From Streptomyces sp. NA02950 (GTDB taxonomy: Bacteria > Actinomycetota > Actinomycetes > Streptomycetales > Streptomycetaceae), in contig NZ_CP054916.1 of NCBI RefSeq assembly GCF_013364155.1, positions 4,172,501 through 4,236,500 of the forward strand: 64,000 nucleotides of DNA, in the 5' to 3' direction. The notes below the pieces were generated by a model that saw nothing but the letters and a program-made list of their open reading frames with translations, did no database searches and had not been told where the DNA came from. Below, piece after piece: positions 55,912-64,000 of the stretch; within the stretch, counting starts at the first letter, position 1; each line of letters opens with the position of its first letter. The position numbers were made by a program, and so were the translations under genes.

Positions 55912-57603
55912 ATGCTCACAGCCACGGCCGCGAACGGCCCCTCGCCCTCCCCTGCGGACCTCGCGCAGCGGCGCTGGTGGCGCGACGCGGTGATCTACCA
56001 GGTGTACATCCGCAGCTTTCTGGACAGCACCGGCGACGGAATAGGCGATCTGGCCGGGGTCCGCGCCGGACTGCCGTACCTCAAGAAGCTGGGCGTGGAC
56101 GGGATCTGGCTGAGCCCCTTCTACCCCTCGCCGCAGCACGACCACGGCTATGACGTCGCCGACTACCGCGGGGTGGACCCGGTCTACGGCGATCTCGCCG
56201 AGTTCGACGCCGTGGTGGCCGACGCCCACCGGCTGGGCATGAAGGTCCTGGTCGACATCGTCCCCAACCACTGCTCCAGCGAGCACCCCTGGTTCCGGGC
56301 CGCGCTGGCGGGCGCCCCCGGCGGCCCGGAGCGGGAGTACTTCCACTTCGCCGACGGCCGCGGGGAGAACGGCGAACTGCCGCCCAACAACTGGCGCGCC
56401 ATGTTCGGCGGCCCCGCCTGGTCCCGGGTCCGGGAGGCCGACGGCAGCGAGGGCCAGTGGTACCTGCACCTGTTCACCCCCGAGCAGCCCGACCTCAACT
56501 GGCGCAACCCGGCCGTCGGCGAGGACTTCCTCGATGTGCTCCGGTTCTGGCTGGAACGCGGTGTCGACGGCTTCCGCATCGATGTGGCCGCGGGCCTCTT
56601 CCGCCACCCCGAACTCCCCGACTCCCCCGACCCGGAGGCCGATGAGCGCACCCGCGACTCGGTCAACCCGCTGGCCTGGAACCAGCCCGAGGTGCACCAG
56701 GTGTGGCGCGACTGGCGCGCGGTGTGCGACGAGTACGCGGAAGCCGACGGCCACGACCGGCTGCTGGTCGGCGAGGTGTCGGTGCCCACCGCCCGGGAGC
56801 ACGCCGCCTACGTCCGCCCCGACGAGCTGCACCAGGCGTTCTTCTTCCACCTGCTCAGCGCCCGCTGGGACGTGGACGCCTTCCGGAACACCATCACCGA
56901 GGCACTGCGCGACATCGCCGGGACCGGCTCCACCGTCACCTGGGTGCTCAACAACCACGACCAGGTCAGGACCGTGACCCGGTACGCCTCCGGCCCGGCC
57001 GGGGAAGGCGACACCACCACCGACCACGGCCCGGCGCGCGCCCGCGCCGCCGCCCTGCTGATGCTGGCGCTGCCCGGCGCCGCCTATGTCTACCAGGGCG
57101 AGGAGCTGGGTCTGCCCGAGGTGCTGGACCTGCCCGACGAGGTGCTCACCGACCCGATCTTCCGCAGAACCGGCAGCCGCCGGCACATCCGCGACGGCTG
57201 CCGGGTGCCGCTGCCGTGGTCCGGGCTGGCGTCCCCGTTCGGCTTCACCCCGGCCGAGGGCGGTGCGCGGCCGTGGCTGCCGCAGCCCGAGTGGTTCGCC
57301 GAGCACGCCACCGACCGGGCGCTGGCCGACACCCGTTCGTTCTGGCACCTCTACCGCGACGGGCTCCACCTGCGCCGCAGCCTCCCCCAGCTCGGCGAGG
57401 GCACCCTGCGCTGGCTGGAGTCCCCGCCCCAGGTACTCGCCTTCGTCCGGGGCGACGGCCTGGTGTGCGCGGTCAACTTCGGCACCGAACCGGCCCCGGC
57501 GCCGGTCTCCGGAACCCCCCTGCTGGCCAGCGGCGACTGCCCGGCCGGCATCCTCCCCGGCTCCACCGCCGCCTGGTGGATCAGCGACCTCGACCCCCGA
57601 TAG
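55912..57603 (+). CDS. GH13 alpha-glucosidase (oligo-1,6-/alpha-glucosidase type)
   Basis: Cytoplasmic glycoside hydrolase, 563 residues, no signal peptide. GH13 motifs: region I VDIVPNHCSS, region II GFRIDVAAG with nucleophile Asp224, region III LLVGEVS with acid/base Glu288, region IV VLNNHDQVR with Asp350. The whole sequence matches enzymes that cut short alpha-glucosides (maltose, isomaltose, trehalulose-like sugars) after uptake. ATG 55912; no strong ribosome site. It is followed by the binding protein and permease genes, giving a uptake-and-cleavage operon. Confidence 0.96.
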   Translation: MLTATAANGPSPSPADLAQRRWWRDAVIYQVYIRSFLDSTGDGIGDLAGVRAGLPYLKKLGVDGIWLSPFYPSPQHDHGYDVADYRGVDPVYGDLAEFDAVVADAHRLGMKVLVDIVPNHCSSEHPWFRAALAGAPGGPEREYFHFADGRGENGELPPNNWRAMFGGPAWSRVREADGSEGQWYLHLFTPEQPDLNWRNPAVGEDFLDVLRFWLERGVDGFRIDVAAGLFRHPELPDSPDPEADERTRDSVNPLAWNQPEVHQVWRDWRAVCDEYAEADGHDRLLVGEVSVPTAREHAAYVRPDELHQAFFFHLLSARWDVDAFRNTITEALRDIAGTGSTVTWVLNNHDQVRTVTRYASGPAGEGDTTTDHGPARARAAALLMLALPGAAYVYQGEELGLPEVLDLPDEVLTDPIFRRTGSRRHIRDGCRVPLPWSGLASPFGFTPAEGGARPWLPQPEWFAEHATDRALADTRSFWHLYRDGLHLRRSLPQLGEGTLRWLESPPQVLAFVRGDGLVCAVNFGTEPAPAPVSGTPLLASGDCPAGILPGSTAAWWISDLDPR

Positions 57604-57625
57604 ACCCCGCGAAAGGACCTCCACG

Positions 57626-58942
57626 ATGAGACGCATAGTGACCGCGACCGCGACCGTCCTCGGTCTCGCGCTGACCGCGACCGCCTGTGGCGGCGGCGAC
57701 GGCGATTCCTCCAAGGGCGAGCAGAAGCTCAAGGGCCAGACCGTGAACGTGGCGGGGGTCTGGACCGGTGTGGAGATGAAGAACTTCAAGAAGGTGCTCG
57801 ACGCCTTCTCGGAGAAGACCGGCGCCAAGACCAACTTCATCCCCACCGGCGACAATGTCTCCACCGTCATCGGCAGCAAGATCGAGGGCGGCAAGGCCCC
57901 CGACGTGGTGATGGTGCCGCAGGTCGGCGTGCTCAAGCAGTTCGCCAAGAAGGGCTGGCTCACCCCGCTGTCGAAGAAGGTCGACGCCAAGGCCGGGGCC
58001 ACCTTCGCCACCGTGTGGAAGAAGTACGGCACCGTCGACGGCACCTACTACGGCCTGTACTTCAAGGCGTCCCACAAGTCCACGGTCTGGTACGCCCCGC
58101 AGGCGCTGGAGCAGGCCGGGGTGCAGCCGCCGAAGAGCTACAAGGAGATGCTCAAGACCGCCAAGACCGTCTCCGACTCCGGAACGCCCGCCTTCTCCGT
58201 CGGCGGCGAGGACGGCTGGACCCTCACCGACTGGTTCGAGAACATCTACCTCTCGCAGGCCGGTCCCCAGATGTACGACAAGCTGGCCTCGCACAGCATC
58301 CCCTGGACCGACCCCACTGTGGTCAAGGCGCTGACCACCCTGGGCAAGCTGTTCGGCGACAAGAACCTGGTGGCCGGGGGCAGTGCGGAGGCGCTGCGCA
58401 CCGACTTCCCCGAGTCGGTGGAGAACGTCTTCGGCGGTGAGCCCAAGGCGGGCATGGTCTACGAGGGCGACTTCGTGGGCGGTCTGATCTCCGGCCAGTT
58501 CAAGAAGAAGGTCGGCGAGGACGCCCGGTTCTTCCCCTTCCCCGCGGTGGACGGCAAGAAGGCCCCGGTGGTCAGCGGCGGCGACGCGGCGGTGGTGCTC
58601 AAGGCGGGCAAGAACAAGAAGGCCGCCATGGCGTTCCTGGAGTACCTGGCGAGCCCGGAGGCCGCCGCGGTGTGGGCCGAGGCGGGCGGTTTCGTCTCCC
58701 CCAACACCAACCTCAAGCCCACCGCCTACAAGGACGAGACCACCCGCGCGATCGCCGAGTCGCTGGTCGATGCCGGGAACAACGTCCGGTTCGACATGTC
58801 GGACCAGGCCCCGGCCGCGTTCGGCGGGACCGTGGGCACCGGTGAGTGGAAGATCCTCCAGGACTTCCTGAAGGACCCGTCGGACCCGAAGGCCACCGCG
58901 AGCAAGCTCGAGGCCGCCGCGGCCAAGGCGTACAAGGACTGA
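57626..58942 (+). CDS. sugar ABC transporter substrate-binding lipoprotein
   Basis: 438 residues. Lipoprotein signal with lipobox TATACGGG (Cys near residue 21), so membrane-anchored. Binding-protein fold: VVMVPQVGVLKQFAKKGWLT, YGLYFKASHKSTVWYAPQAL, PAFSVGGEDGWTLTDWFENI, AKGGMVYEGD-like hinge, AAAVWAEAGGFVSPNTNL. It resembles the alpha-glucoside (AglE-type) binding proteins. The conserved Trp residues in the cleft fit sugar stacking. Start: ATG 57626 with AAAGGA upstream, 22 bases after the GH13 stop; the permease gene starts within a few bases of its stop. Confidence 0.94.
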   Translation: MRRIVTATATVLGLALTATACGGGDGDSSKGEQKLKGQTVNVAGVWTGVEMKNFKKVLDAFSEKTGAKTNFIPTGDNVSTVIGSKIEGGKAPDVVMVPQVGVLKQFAKKGWLTPLSKKVDAKAGATFATVWKKYGTVDGTYYGLYFKASHKSTVWYAPQALEQAGVQPPKSYKEMLKTAKTVSDSGTPAFSVGGEDGWTLTDWFENIYLSQAGPQMYDKLASHSIPWTDPTVVKALTTLGKLFGDKNLVAGGSAEALRTDFPESVENVFGGEPKAGMVYEGDFVGGLISGQFKKKVGEDARFFPFPAVDGKKAPVVSGGDAAVVLKAGKNKKAAMAFLEYLASPEAAAVWAEAGGFVSPNTNLKPTAYKDETTRAIAESLVDAGNNVRFDMSDQAPAAFGGTVGTGEWKILQDFLKDPSDPKATASKLEAAAAKAYKD

Positions 58943-58951
58943 GTGCCCGTC

Positions 58952-60322
58952 ATGTCTGCCACTGTCCGCAAGGTGCCGCCCGCGACCGCGGGCGGCCCCC
59001 CGTCCGGGCCCACCCCCCGCAGCCGCGCGGCCCGCCGCCGGAAGGTCATTTCGCTGGCCTTCCTGCTGCCCGCGCTGCTGCTGCTGGGCTCCCTGGTCGC
59101 CTACCCCATCGTCTTCTCGGTCGGGCGCAGCTTCTTCGACGCCTCGGGCGACACCTTCGTCGGCGCCGACAACTACACCGAGATGTTCCAGGACCCGGCG
59201 ACGATGAAGGCGATCCGCAACAGCGCGATCTGGGTCATCGTGGCTCCGGTCCTGCTCACCGGGCTGGGTCTGATCCTCGCGGTGCTCACCGAGAAGATCC
59301 GCTGGGCGACCGCTTTTAAGCTGCTGATGTTCATGCCGATGGCGATCTCCTTCCTCGCCGCGGGCATCATCTTCCGCGTCGCCTACGAGGCGGATCCCGA
59401 CCGGGGTGTGCTCAACGCGGTGACCGTCGGGGTCCACGACGCCTTCTCCGGGGACATCGCGGGATACCCCACGGCCCACCCCCAGAACCCGCGGACGATC
59501 CCGGCCCAGAAGGACGGCTCGTTCCGGACGGCGAAGACCGCCTCCCCCGGTGACACGGTCAACCTCGGTCTGGTCGGCGTTCCGCCCAAGGACGTGCCCA
59601 AGAGCGCCAAGCCCGCACGCGAGGCGTCCTCGGCCACCGCCGCCAAGGACGAGCTGCGCGGCGTGGTCTACATCGACTTCACCCTCGGCGGCGGCGGCAA
59701 GCCGGGCCGGGTGGACCCCACCGAGCGAGGACTGCCGCAGCTCGCGGTGGAGGCGGTGAAGGACGGCAAGGTCGTCGCCACCGCCACCACCGGGACCGAC
59801 GGCACCTACCGCTTCGAGGACCTGGCGCCCGGGGACTACCGGCTGCAACTGCCCCAGAAGGACTTCGCCGAGGCGTACCAGGGCATCTCCTGGCTCGGCC
59901 CGTCGCTGATCACCCCGGCGATCATCGGCGCCTATCTGTGGATCTGGACCGGCTTCTCCATGGTGCTCATCGGCGCGGGGCTGGCCTCGCTGCCGCGTGA
60001 CGCCCTGGAGGCGGCCCGGATGGACGGCGCGAACGAGTGGCAGATCTTCCGGAAGATCACCGTCCCGCTGCTCAGCCCGGTGCTGGGCGTGGTCTTCGTG
60101 ACCACGGTGATCAATGTGATGAAGGTCTTCGACCTCGTCTACATCATCGCGCCGGGGCCGGTGCAACAGGACGCGAGCGTACTGGCCACCCGGATGTGGC
60201 TGGTCTCCTTCGGCGGCGGCAACAACCAGGGGCTCGGCAGCGCGCTCGGCGTTCTGCTGCTGCTGCTGGTGGTCCCCGCCATGGCCCTCAACATCCGTCG
60301 CTTCCGCAGGAGCCAGTCATGA
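58952..60322 (+). CDS. sugar ABC transporter permease (MalF-like) with large inserted extracytoplasmic domain
   Basis: 456 residues against ~300 in ordinary family members. Six membrane segments of the MalF core are present, with the EAA loop DALEAARMDGANEWQIFRKI near the C-terminus. Between ~150 and ~310 lies a ~160-residue insert outside the membrane, starting VAYEADPDRGVLN. Its second half has the pattern of a Cna-B/carboxypeptidase-regulatory domain (AVKDGKVVATATTGTDGTYR, FEDLAPGDYRLQLPQ). E. coli MalF also carries an extracytoplasmic insert that contacts the binding protein; this one is a different fold and may do the same. Start: ATG 58952 or GTG 58943. It overlaps the next permease by 4 bases. 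Confidence 0.9.
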   Translation: MSATVRKVPPATAGGPPSGPTPRSRAARRRKVISLAFLLPALLLLGSLVAYPIVFSVGRSFFDASGDTFVGADNYTEMFQDPATMKAIRNSAIWVIVAPVLLTGLGLILAVLTEKIRWATAFKLLMFMPMAISFLAAGIIFRVAYEADPDRGVLNAVTVGVHDAFSGDIAGYPTAHPQNPRTIPAQKDGSFRTAKTASPGDTVNLGLVGVPPKDVPKSAKPAREASSATAAKDELRGVVYIDFTLGGGGKPGRVDPTERGLPQLAVEAVKDGKVVATATTGTDGTYRFEDLAPGDYRLQLPQKDFAEAYQGISWLGPSLITPAIIGAYLWIWTGFSMVLIGAGLASLPRDALEAARMDGANEWQIFRKITVPLLSPVLGVVFVTTVINVMKVFDLVYIIAPGPVQQDASVLATRMWLVSFGGGNNQGLGSALGVLLLLLVVPAMALNIRRFRRSQS

Positions 60323-61263
60323 CCCTCCACGACACCGCCGGACGGGAACCCGGCGCGCCCGTGGCCGCACCCGCCGTGACCCCGGCGAAGACCACCGCAC
60401 CGGGCAGGTCCCGGCAGGGGCCGGCCGCCTGGCTGTCCAAGAAGCTCAGCAACGGTCTCATCCAGGCGTTCCTGCTGCTGATGGGGCTGATCTGGCTCAC
60501 CCCGGCGGCCGGGCTCTTCCTGTCGTCGCTGCGTTCGGAGGAGGACAACGCCACCTCCGGCTGGTGGAAGGCGTTCACCAGCCCCGGTTCGCTCTCCTTC
60601 GACAACTACTCGGCGCTGCTGAAGGATTCGGGCATCGTCCAGGCGTTCTGGAACACCGTGTCGATCTCCGTACCGGCCACCGCGCTGGTCGTGGTGATCG
60701 CCGCGCTGGCCGGATACGCCTTCGCCTGGCTGGAGTTCCCCGGCCGGGACTGGATCTTCCTGGTGGTCGTGGCGATGCTGGTGGTGCCGGTGCAGATCGG
60801 GCTGCTGCCGGTGTCCAAGCTGTTCGGCTCGCTTGGTTTGTTCGGCACGATCCCCGGTGTGGTGCTCTTCCACGTCGCCTACGGACTGCCGTTCGCCATC
60901 TTCCTGCTCCGCAACTACTTCGCGGAGATCCCCCGGGAGATGCTGGAGGCGGCCCGGATGGACGGCGGCAGCGAGTGGCGCATCTTCACCCGGCTGGTGC
61001 TGCCGCTGGGCCGCCCGGCCATCGCCAGCCTGACCATCTTCCAGTTCCTGTGGGTCTGGAACGACATGCTGGTCGCGCTGATCTTCGCCGACAACGAGTC
61101 GCAGCCGCTGACCGTGGCGTTGCAGACCCAGATGCGGCAGTTCGGCAGCAACATCGGGGTGCTGGCGCCGGGGGCGTTCCTGTCCCTGATCGTGCCGCTG
61201 GTGGTGTTCTTCGCCTTCCAGAAGCACTTCGTCCAGGGAGTCATGGCGGGGTCGGTGAAGTAA
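60319..61263 (+). CDS. sugar ABC transporter permease (MalG-like)
   Basis: 314 residues; six membrane helices and the EAA loop EMLEAARMDGGSEWRIFTRL with LPLGRPAIASLTIFQFLWVW. Partner of the permease at 58952; its ATG overlaps that stop (ATGA). The Pro/Ala-rich N-terminus is cytoplasmic. No ATPase gene is in the cluster; in Streptomyces one shared ATPase (MsiK) energises many sugar transporters, and it is encoded elsewhere. Convergent with dtd, one base between the stops. Confidence 0.94.
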   Translation: MTLHDTAGREPGAPVAAPAVTPAKTTAPGRSRQGPAAWLSKKLSNGLIQAFLLLMGLIWLTPAAGLFLSSLRSEEDNATSGWWKAFTSPGSLSFDNYSALLKDSGIVQAFWNTVSISVPATALVVVIAALAGYAFAWLEFPGRDWIFLVVVAMLVVPVQIGLLPVSKLFGSLGLFGTIPGVVLFHVAYGLPFAIFLLRNYFAEIPREMLEAARMDGGSEWRIFTRLVLPLGRPAIASLTIFQFLWVWNDMLVALIFADNESQPLTVALQTQMRQFGSNIGVLAPGAFLSLIVPLVVFFAFQKHFVQGVMAGSVK

Positions 61264-61264
61264 C

Positions 61265-61690
61265 TCAGACCTCGACGATCACCGTGAACGGGCCGTCGTT
61301 CGTGAGCGTGACCTTCATGTCCGCTCCGAACCGGCCCGTCTCCACGTGGGCGCCCAGCTCCCGCAGCCGCGCCACCACCTCGTCCACCAGCGGTTCGGCG
61401 ACCTCGCCCGGGGCCGCCGCGTTCCAGGTCGGACGGCGGCCCTTCCGCGCGTCCCCGTAGAGCGTGAACTGGCTGATCACCAGCAGCGGGGCGGCCAGGT
61501 CCGAACAGGACTTCTCGCCCTCCAGGATCCGCACCGACCACAGCTTGCGGGCCAGCTGGGCGGCCTTCTCGGGGGTGTCGGCATGGGTCACCCCGACCAG
61601 GACGCAGAGCCCCGGGCCGACGATCTCACCGACCGGCTCGCCGTCCACGACGACGCTCGCCCCGTTCACTCTCTGTACCACAGCACGCAT
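61265..61690 (-). CDS. dtd: D-aminoacyl-tRNA deacylase
   Basis: Removes D-amino acids (and glycine) wrongly attached to tRNA. 141 residues, normal length. The family motifs are present: [20 protein letters not shown] at the start, [15 protein letters not shown] (catalytic region) and the C-terminal [11 protein letters not shown], a variant of the usual NSGPVT cross-subunit motif. Start: ATG 61690; the longer upstream frame is unlikely because the ATG begins exactly where the family begins. Convergent with the MalG-like gene. Confidence 0.94.
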   Translation of the reverse strand: MRAVVQRVNGASVVVDGEPVGEIVGPGLCVLVGVTHADTPEKAAQLARKLWSVRILEGEKSCSDLAAPLLVISQFTLYGDARKGRRPTWNAAAPGEVAEPLVDEVVARLRELGAHVETGRFGADMKVTLTNDGPFTVIVEV

Positions 61691-61836
61691 ACGGACCATC
61701 ATGCCGTGCGTCCATCCGGGGCCGATCGGGTGGAGAGCCGCTGCACAGGGTGCACATGCGGTGGCACGATGCGTGCAGGCGGTGCAGGTGGGCAGGAACT
61801 GCTGGAATGACGCACCGCTGGAGGGGACGGACACAA

Positions 61837-62481
61837 ATGATCACACCGGGCACCGAGCAGCACACGGCCGCCGACGGCCTGCTGCCGCCACGGCCGCCGA
61901 GCCAGCGCGGCGGCCGCCTGGCCGACTCCGTGGCGCTGACCACGACCGCCGCCGATTCGGGGGCCGCCGGCCCCGCCGGGGAGAGCCTGGCGGGACTGCG
62001 ACTGCCGGAGCTGCGGACGCTGCGCCGCACCGCGCAGCGCGAAGAGGCGGATCTGAGCTATGTGCGCAGACTGTTGCAGGGGCGGATCGACATCCTCCGC
62101 GCCGAGCTGGCACGCCGTCGCGATCCGGCGCCCCCGGTGGTGCCGGACGCCCCGCCCGCGGCACTGGTGGACCTGCTGCCGGAGATCCTCGCGGACGTCC
62201 CGTCGCGGCACCGCTCCTCCGCCCGCCATGTGACGCTCGGGACCCCGCACAGCGCGGAGTACGAGCGGCTGGCCGAGGAGATGCTCGCCGAGGTCGGTCT
62301 GTCCGACCCGGGAGCCCGTACCGACGAGGAACTGCACGGCGCGATGGGCCGCCTGATCGGGTACGAACAGCAGGTCTCCCGGCGGCGGCAGGAGCTGCAA
62401 CGCACCGCCGACGGGTGCAGCGCGGAGATCGCCCGCAGATACCGCGAGGGAGAGGCGCAGGTGGACGACCTGCTCGGATAG
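61837..62481 (+). CDS. rsiG: RsiG anti-sigma factor (c-di-GMP-dependent, binds WhiG)
   Basis: Coiled-coil anti-sigma factor that holds the sporulation sigma factor WhiG when loaded with cyclic di-GMP. 214 residues. The signature E(X)3S(X)2R(X)3Q(X)3D is present twice: Glu70-Ser74-Arg77-Gln81-Asp85 (first helix) and Glu177-Ser181-Arg184-Gln188-Asp192 (second helix). This double motif is the published mark of RsiG. Start: ATG 61837, with GGAGGGGAC nine bases upstream. The N-terminal ~50 residues are unstructured. The target sigma factor gene is not in this window. Confidence 0.92.
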   Translation: MITPGTEQHTAADGLLPPRPPSQRGGRLADSVALTTTAADSGAAGPAGESLAGLRLPELRTLRRTAQREEADLSYVRRLLQGRIDILRAELARRRDPAPPVVPDAPPAALVDLLPEILADVPSRHRSSARHVTLGTPHSAEYERLAEEMLAEVGLSDPGARTDEELHGAMGRLIGYEQQVSRRRQELQRTADGCSAEIARRYREGEAQVDDLLG

Positions 62482-62557
62482 CAACGGCGGTGCCGGGCGG
62501 CAGCGGCCGCGGGAAATCCGGATGCGTCCGGTGACGGCACGCACTTAGCGTGGGCCC

Positions 62558-63802
62558 ATGGCCCTCGAGATCCGCACTCCGCTCCCCGAGTCCGATCTGA
62601 CGTCCTGGAGCCGCGGACTCAGTACCGGCTTCCTGCGACCGCCGGAGGTGTCGAAGGAGGAGGTGGAGCTGCGCCGGGCCCAGGTGGACCTGGACCGGGT
62701 GCAGGGGGTGTACGACGGGGACCGCTGTGTCGCCACCTTCCGTAGCTTCGCACAGCGGCTGACGGCGGTCGGCGGGGCCGAGGTACCGGCCGACGCGATC
62801 AGCAATGTCACGGTCTCGCCCACCCATCGCCGGCGTGGTCTGCTCAGCCGGATGATGGACCACGACCTGCGGACGGCCAAGGAGCGGGGCGAGGCGGTGG
62901 CCAGCCTGATCGCCGCCGAGTACCCGATCTACGGGCGGTACGGCTTCGGCCCGGCCACCTGGGTCACCGAATGGCGGGTGGATGTGGCGCGGGCCGGTCT
63001 GGACCCGCGGTACTCCGGGCCCGCGGACGGCAGCCGGGTCGACTTCGCCGACGGCGACGAGGTGCGGAAGCTCGGCCCCGCGCTGCACGAGCGGCTGCGC
63101 ACCGGGACGCACGGTGTGATCGACCGGTCCGAGCTCTGGTGGCGGGTCAGCACCGGCCTCCAGCCCTCCCCGGGCCATACCTGGAAGGAACCGTTCTACG
63201 CCGTCCACCGCTCCCCCGACGGCACGGTGGACGGGCTGCTCGTCTACACCGCCGATGACCGGTGGGAGGCCAAGCGGGCCCAGAACACCGCGACCGTGCG
63301 CGACCTGATCGCGGTCACCCCGGCCGCCGAACGCGCGCTGTGGCACTTCCTCTTGTCCGTCGACTGGGTCACCTACGTCAACACCGGGCTGCGCGCGCCG
63401 GACGATCTGCTGCCGCTGCTGCTCGGGGATCCGCGCGCGGCGCAGGTCAGCACGTACGCCGACTTCCTGTGGCTGCGCCCGCTGGACATACCCCGGCTGC
63501 TGACCGCCCGTACCTACCCGGCCGAGGGCTCGCTCGTGCTCGAACTGCACGACCGGGCGGGGCTCGCGGGCGGACGCTTCTCGCTGGAGGCGGGCCCCGA
63601 CGGCGCCGACTGTGCCCCGACCACCCGCACGGCCGATCTGACCATGGACATCGCCGAGTTGGGCACGCTGTGGCTGGGCGACGAGTCGGCGGTGCGGCTC
63701 GCGGCGCTGGGGCGGGTGGCGGAGGAGCGGGAGGGCGCGGCGGTGCTGGCGGACCGGCTGTTGCGGGCGGCCCGCCGCCCCTGGTGCCCGGACATCTTCT
63801 GA
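62558..63802 (+). CDS. Eis-type GNAT acetyltransferase
   Basis: 414 residues, the full length of the enhanced-intracellular-survival family: a GNAT domain with acetyl-CoA loop [17 protein letters not shown], a second degenerate GNAT domain, and the C-terminal sterol-carrier-like domain ([20 protein letters not shown]), ending in DIF with a C-terminal Phe carboxylate that acts in catalysis in this family. Mycobacterial Eis acetylates aminoglycosides; Streptomyces copies have unknown natural substrates. ATG 62558. Convergent with soxR, four bases between the stops. Confidence 0.93.
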   Translation: MALEIRTPLPESDLTSWSRGLSTGFLRPPEVSKEEVELRRAQVDLDRVQGVYDGDRCVATFRSFAQRLTAVGGAEVPADAISNVTVSPTHRRRGLLSRMMDHDLRTAKERGEAVASLIAAEYPIYGRYGFGPATWVTEWRVDVARAGLDPRYSGPADGSRVDFADGDEVRKLGPALHERLRTGTHGVIDRSELWWRVSTGLQPSPGHTWKEPFYAVHRSPDGTVDGLLVYTADDRWEAKRAQNTATVRDLIAVTPAAERALWHFLLSVDWVTYVNTGLRAPDDLLPLLLGDPRAAQVSTYADFLWLRPLDIPRLLTARTYPAEGSLVLELHDRAGLAGGRFSLEAGPDGADCAPTTRTADLTMDIAELGTLWLGDESAVRLAALGRVAEEREGAAVLADRLLRAARRPWCPDIF

Positions 63803-63806
63803 GCGC

Positions 63807-64000
63807 TCAGCAGCACGTGAGGAACCGGTGCGGTCCCGCGCCCTTTTCGCCCAGCTGATCGTAGGGGTTCGCCAGCGCGCACTTGTCGATCGACAGACAG
63901 CCGCAGCCGATGCAGTCGGTCAGGTGGTCGCGGAGGTTCTCCAACTGCTCGATGCGCTCGGAGAGGTCCGCGCGCCAGCACTCCGAGATCCGGGCCCAGT
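63807..64000 (-). CDS. soxR: SoxR redox-sensing regulator, C-terminal part (truncated by window)
   Basis: About 63 C-terminal residues of a MerR-family regulator; the DNA-binding N-terminus is beyond the window edge. The [2Fe-2S] motif C-x2-C-x-C-x5-C is complete (CIGCGCLSIDKC), preceded by the dimer helix ERIEQLENLRDHLTD and followed by ALANPYDQLGEKGAGPHRFL. In Streptomyces SoxR senses redox-active antibiotics and activates oxidoreductase and transport genes rather than SoxS. Stop TGA at 63807-63809. Confidence 0.93.
   Translation of the reverse strand, partial: WARISECWRADLSERIEQLENLRDHLTDCIGCGCLSIDKCALANPYDQLGEKGAGPHRFLTCC

Overview
The window is a 64 kb piece of a high-GC actinobacterial chromosome, almost certainly Streptomyces. 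The GC-biased codon use fits, and so does the gene set: a complete sigE-cseA-cseB-cseC cell-envelope stress operon, GlnR, the nickel regulator Nur, the c-di-GMP-binding anti-sigma factor RsiG, and neighbouring radA and disA. No rRNA, tRNA, CRISPR array, prophage or intact insertion sequence was found. One small non-autonomous transposable element (MITE) is present. Both ends cut genes: trpS on the left and soxR on the right.

Region 1 (1-27 kb) is core metabolism and signalling: trpS (partial), proC, a small secreted protein, a SulP anion transporter, two Ser/Thr kinases with PQQ-type extracellular sensors and the wreck of a third, an SH3-like small protein, ilvD, a TetR gene coupled to a sugar isomerase, a Ppx/GppA phosphatase, a cysteine-rich protein, an unusual sigma-like/anti-sigma-like membrane fusion, radA, disA (c-di-AMP synthesis), mutY and the sigE operon. 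AraC and VOC genes follow.

Region 2 (27-44 kb) holds a drug-efflux MFS gene divergent from its TetR repressor across two palindromic operators, an M23 peptidase, an RRM RNA-binding protein, an LmeA-like lipid-binding protein, a two-component system next to an HtrA-like protease (an MprAB-PepD-like module), a LacI regulator, glnR (its stop codon lies in the end of the MITE), a hydrolase, a heterodimeric ABC exporter, a MoaD-like protein and a repeat-rich membrane protein. From memory of S. coelicolor, region 1 resembles one locus (around sigE) and this part another (around glnR), so the species may carry a rearrangement near 26-31 kb.

Region 3 (45-50.5 kb) is a sulfur and metal block: a second LmeA-like gene, a 26-residue cysteine-containing leader peptide on a leaderless transcript, thiosulfate sulfurtransferase with its DUF1416 partner, DUF3099, DsrE-like, a 33-residue membrane peptide, nitrobindin, Nur and YgfZ.

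Region 4 (50.5-64 kb) contains a PadR-ABC-FtsX operon, an alpha-glucoside uptake and cleavage locus (two binding proteins, a GH13 enzyme and two permeases, one with a large inserted extracytoplasmic domain), dtd, rsiG, an Eis-type acetyltransferase and the end of soxR.

The strongest leads are the MITE at the end of glnR, the cysteine leader upstream of the sulfurtransferase, the sigma/anti-sigma-like fusion, the permease with an inserted Cna-B-like domain, and helically phased operator repeats upstream of sigE and of the HtrA-like gene.
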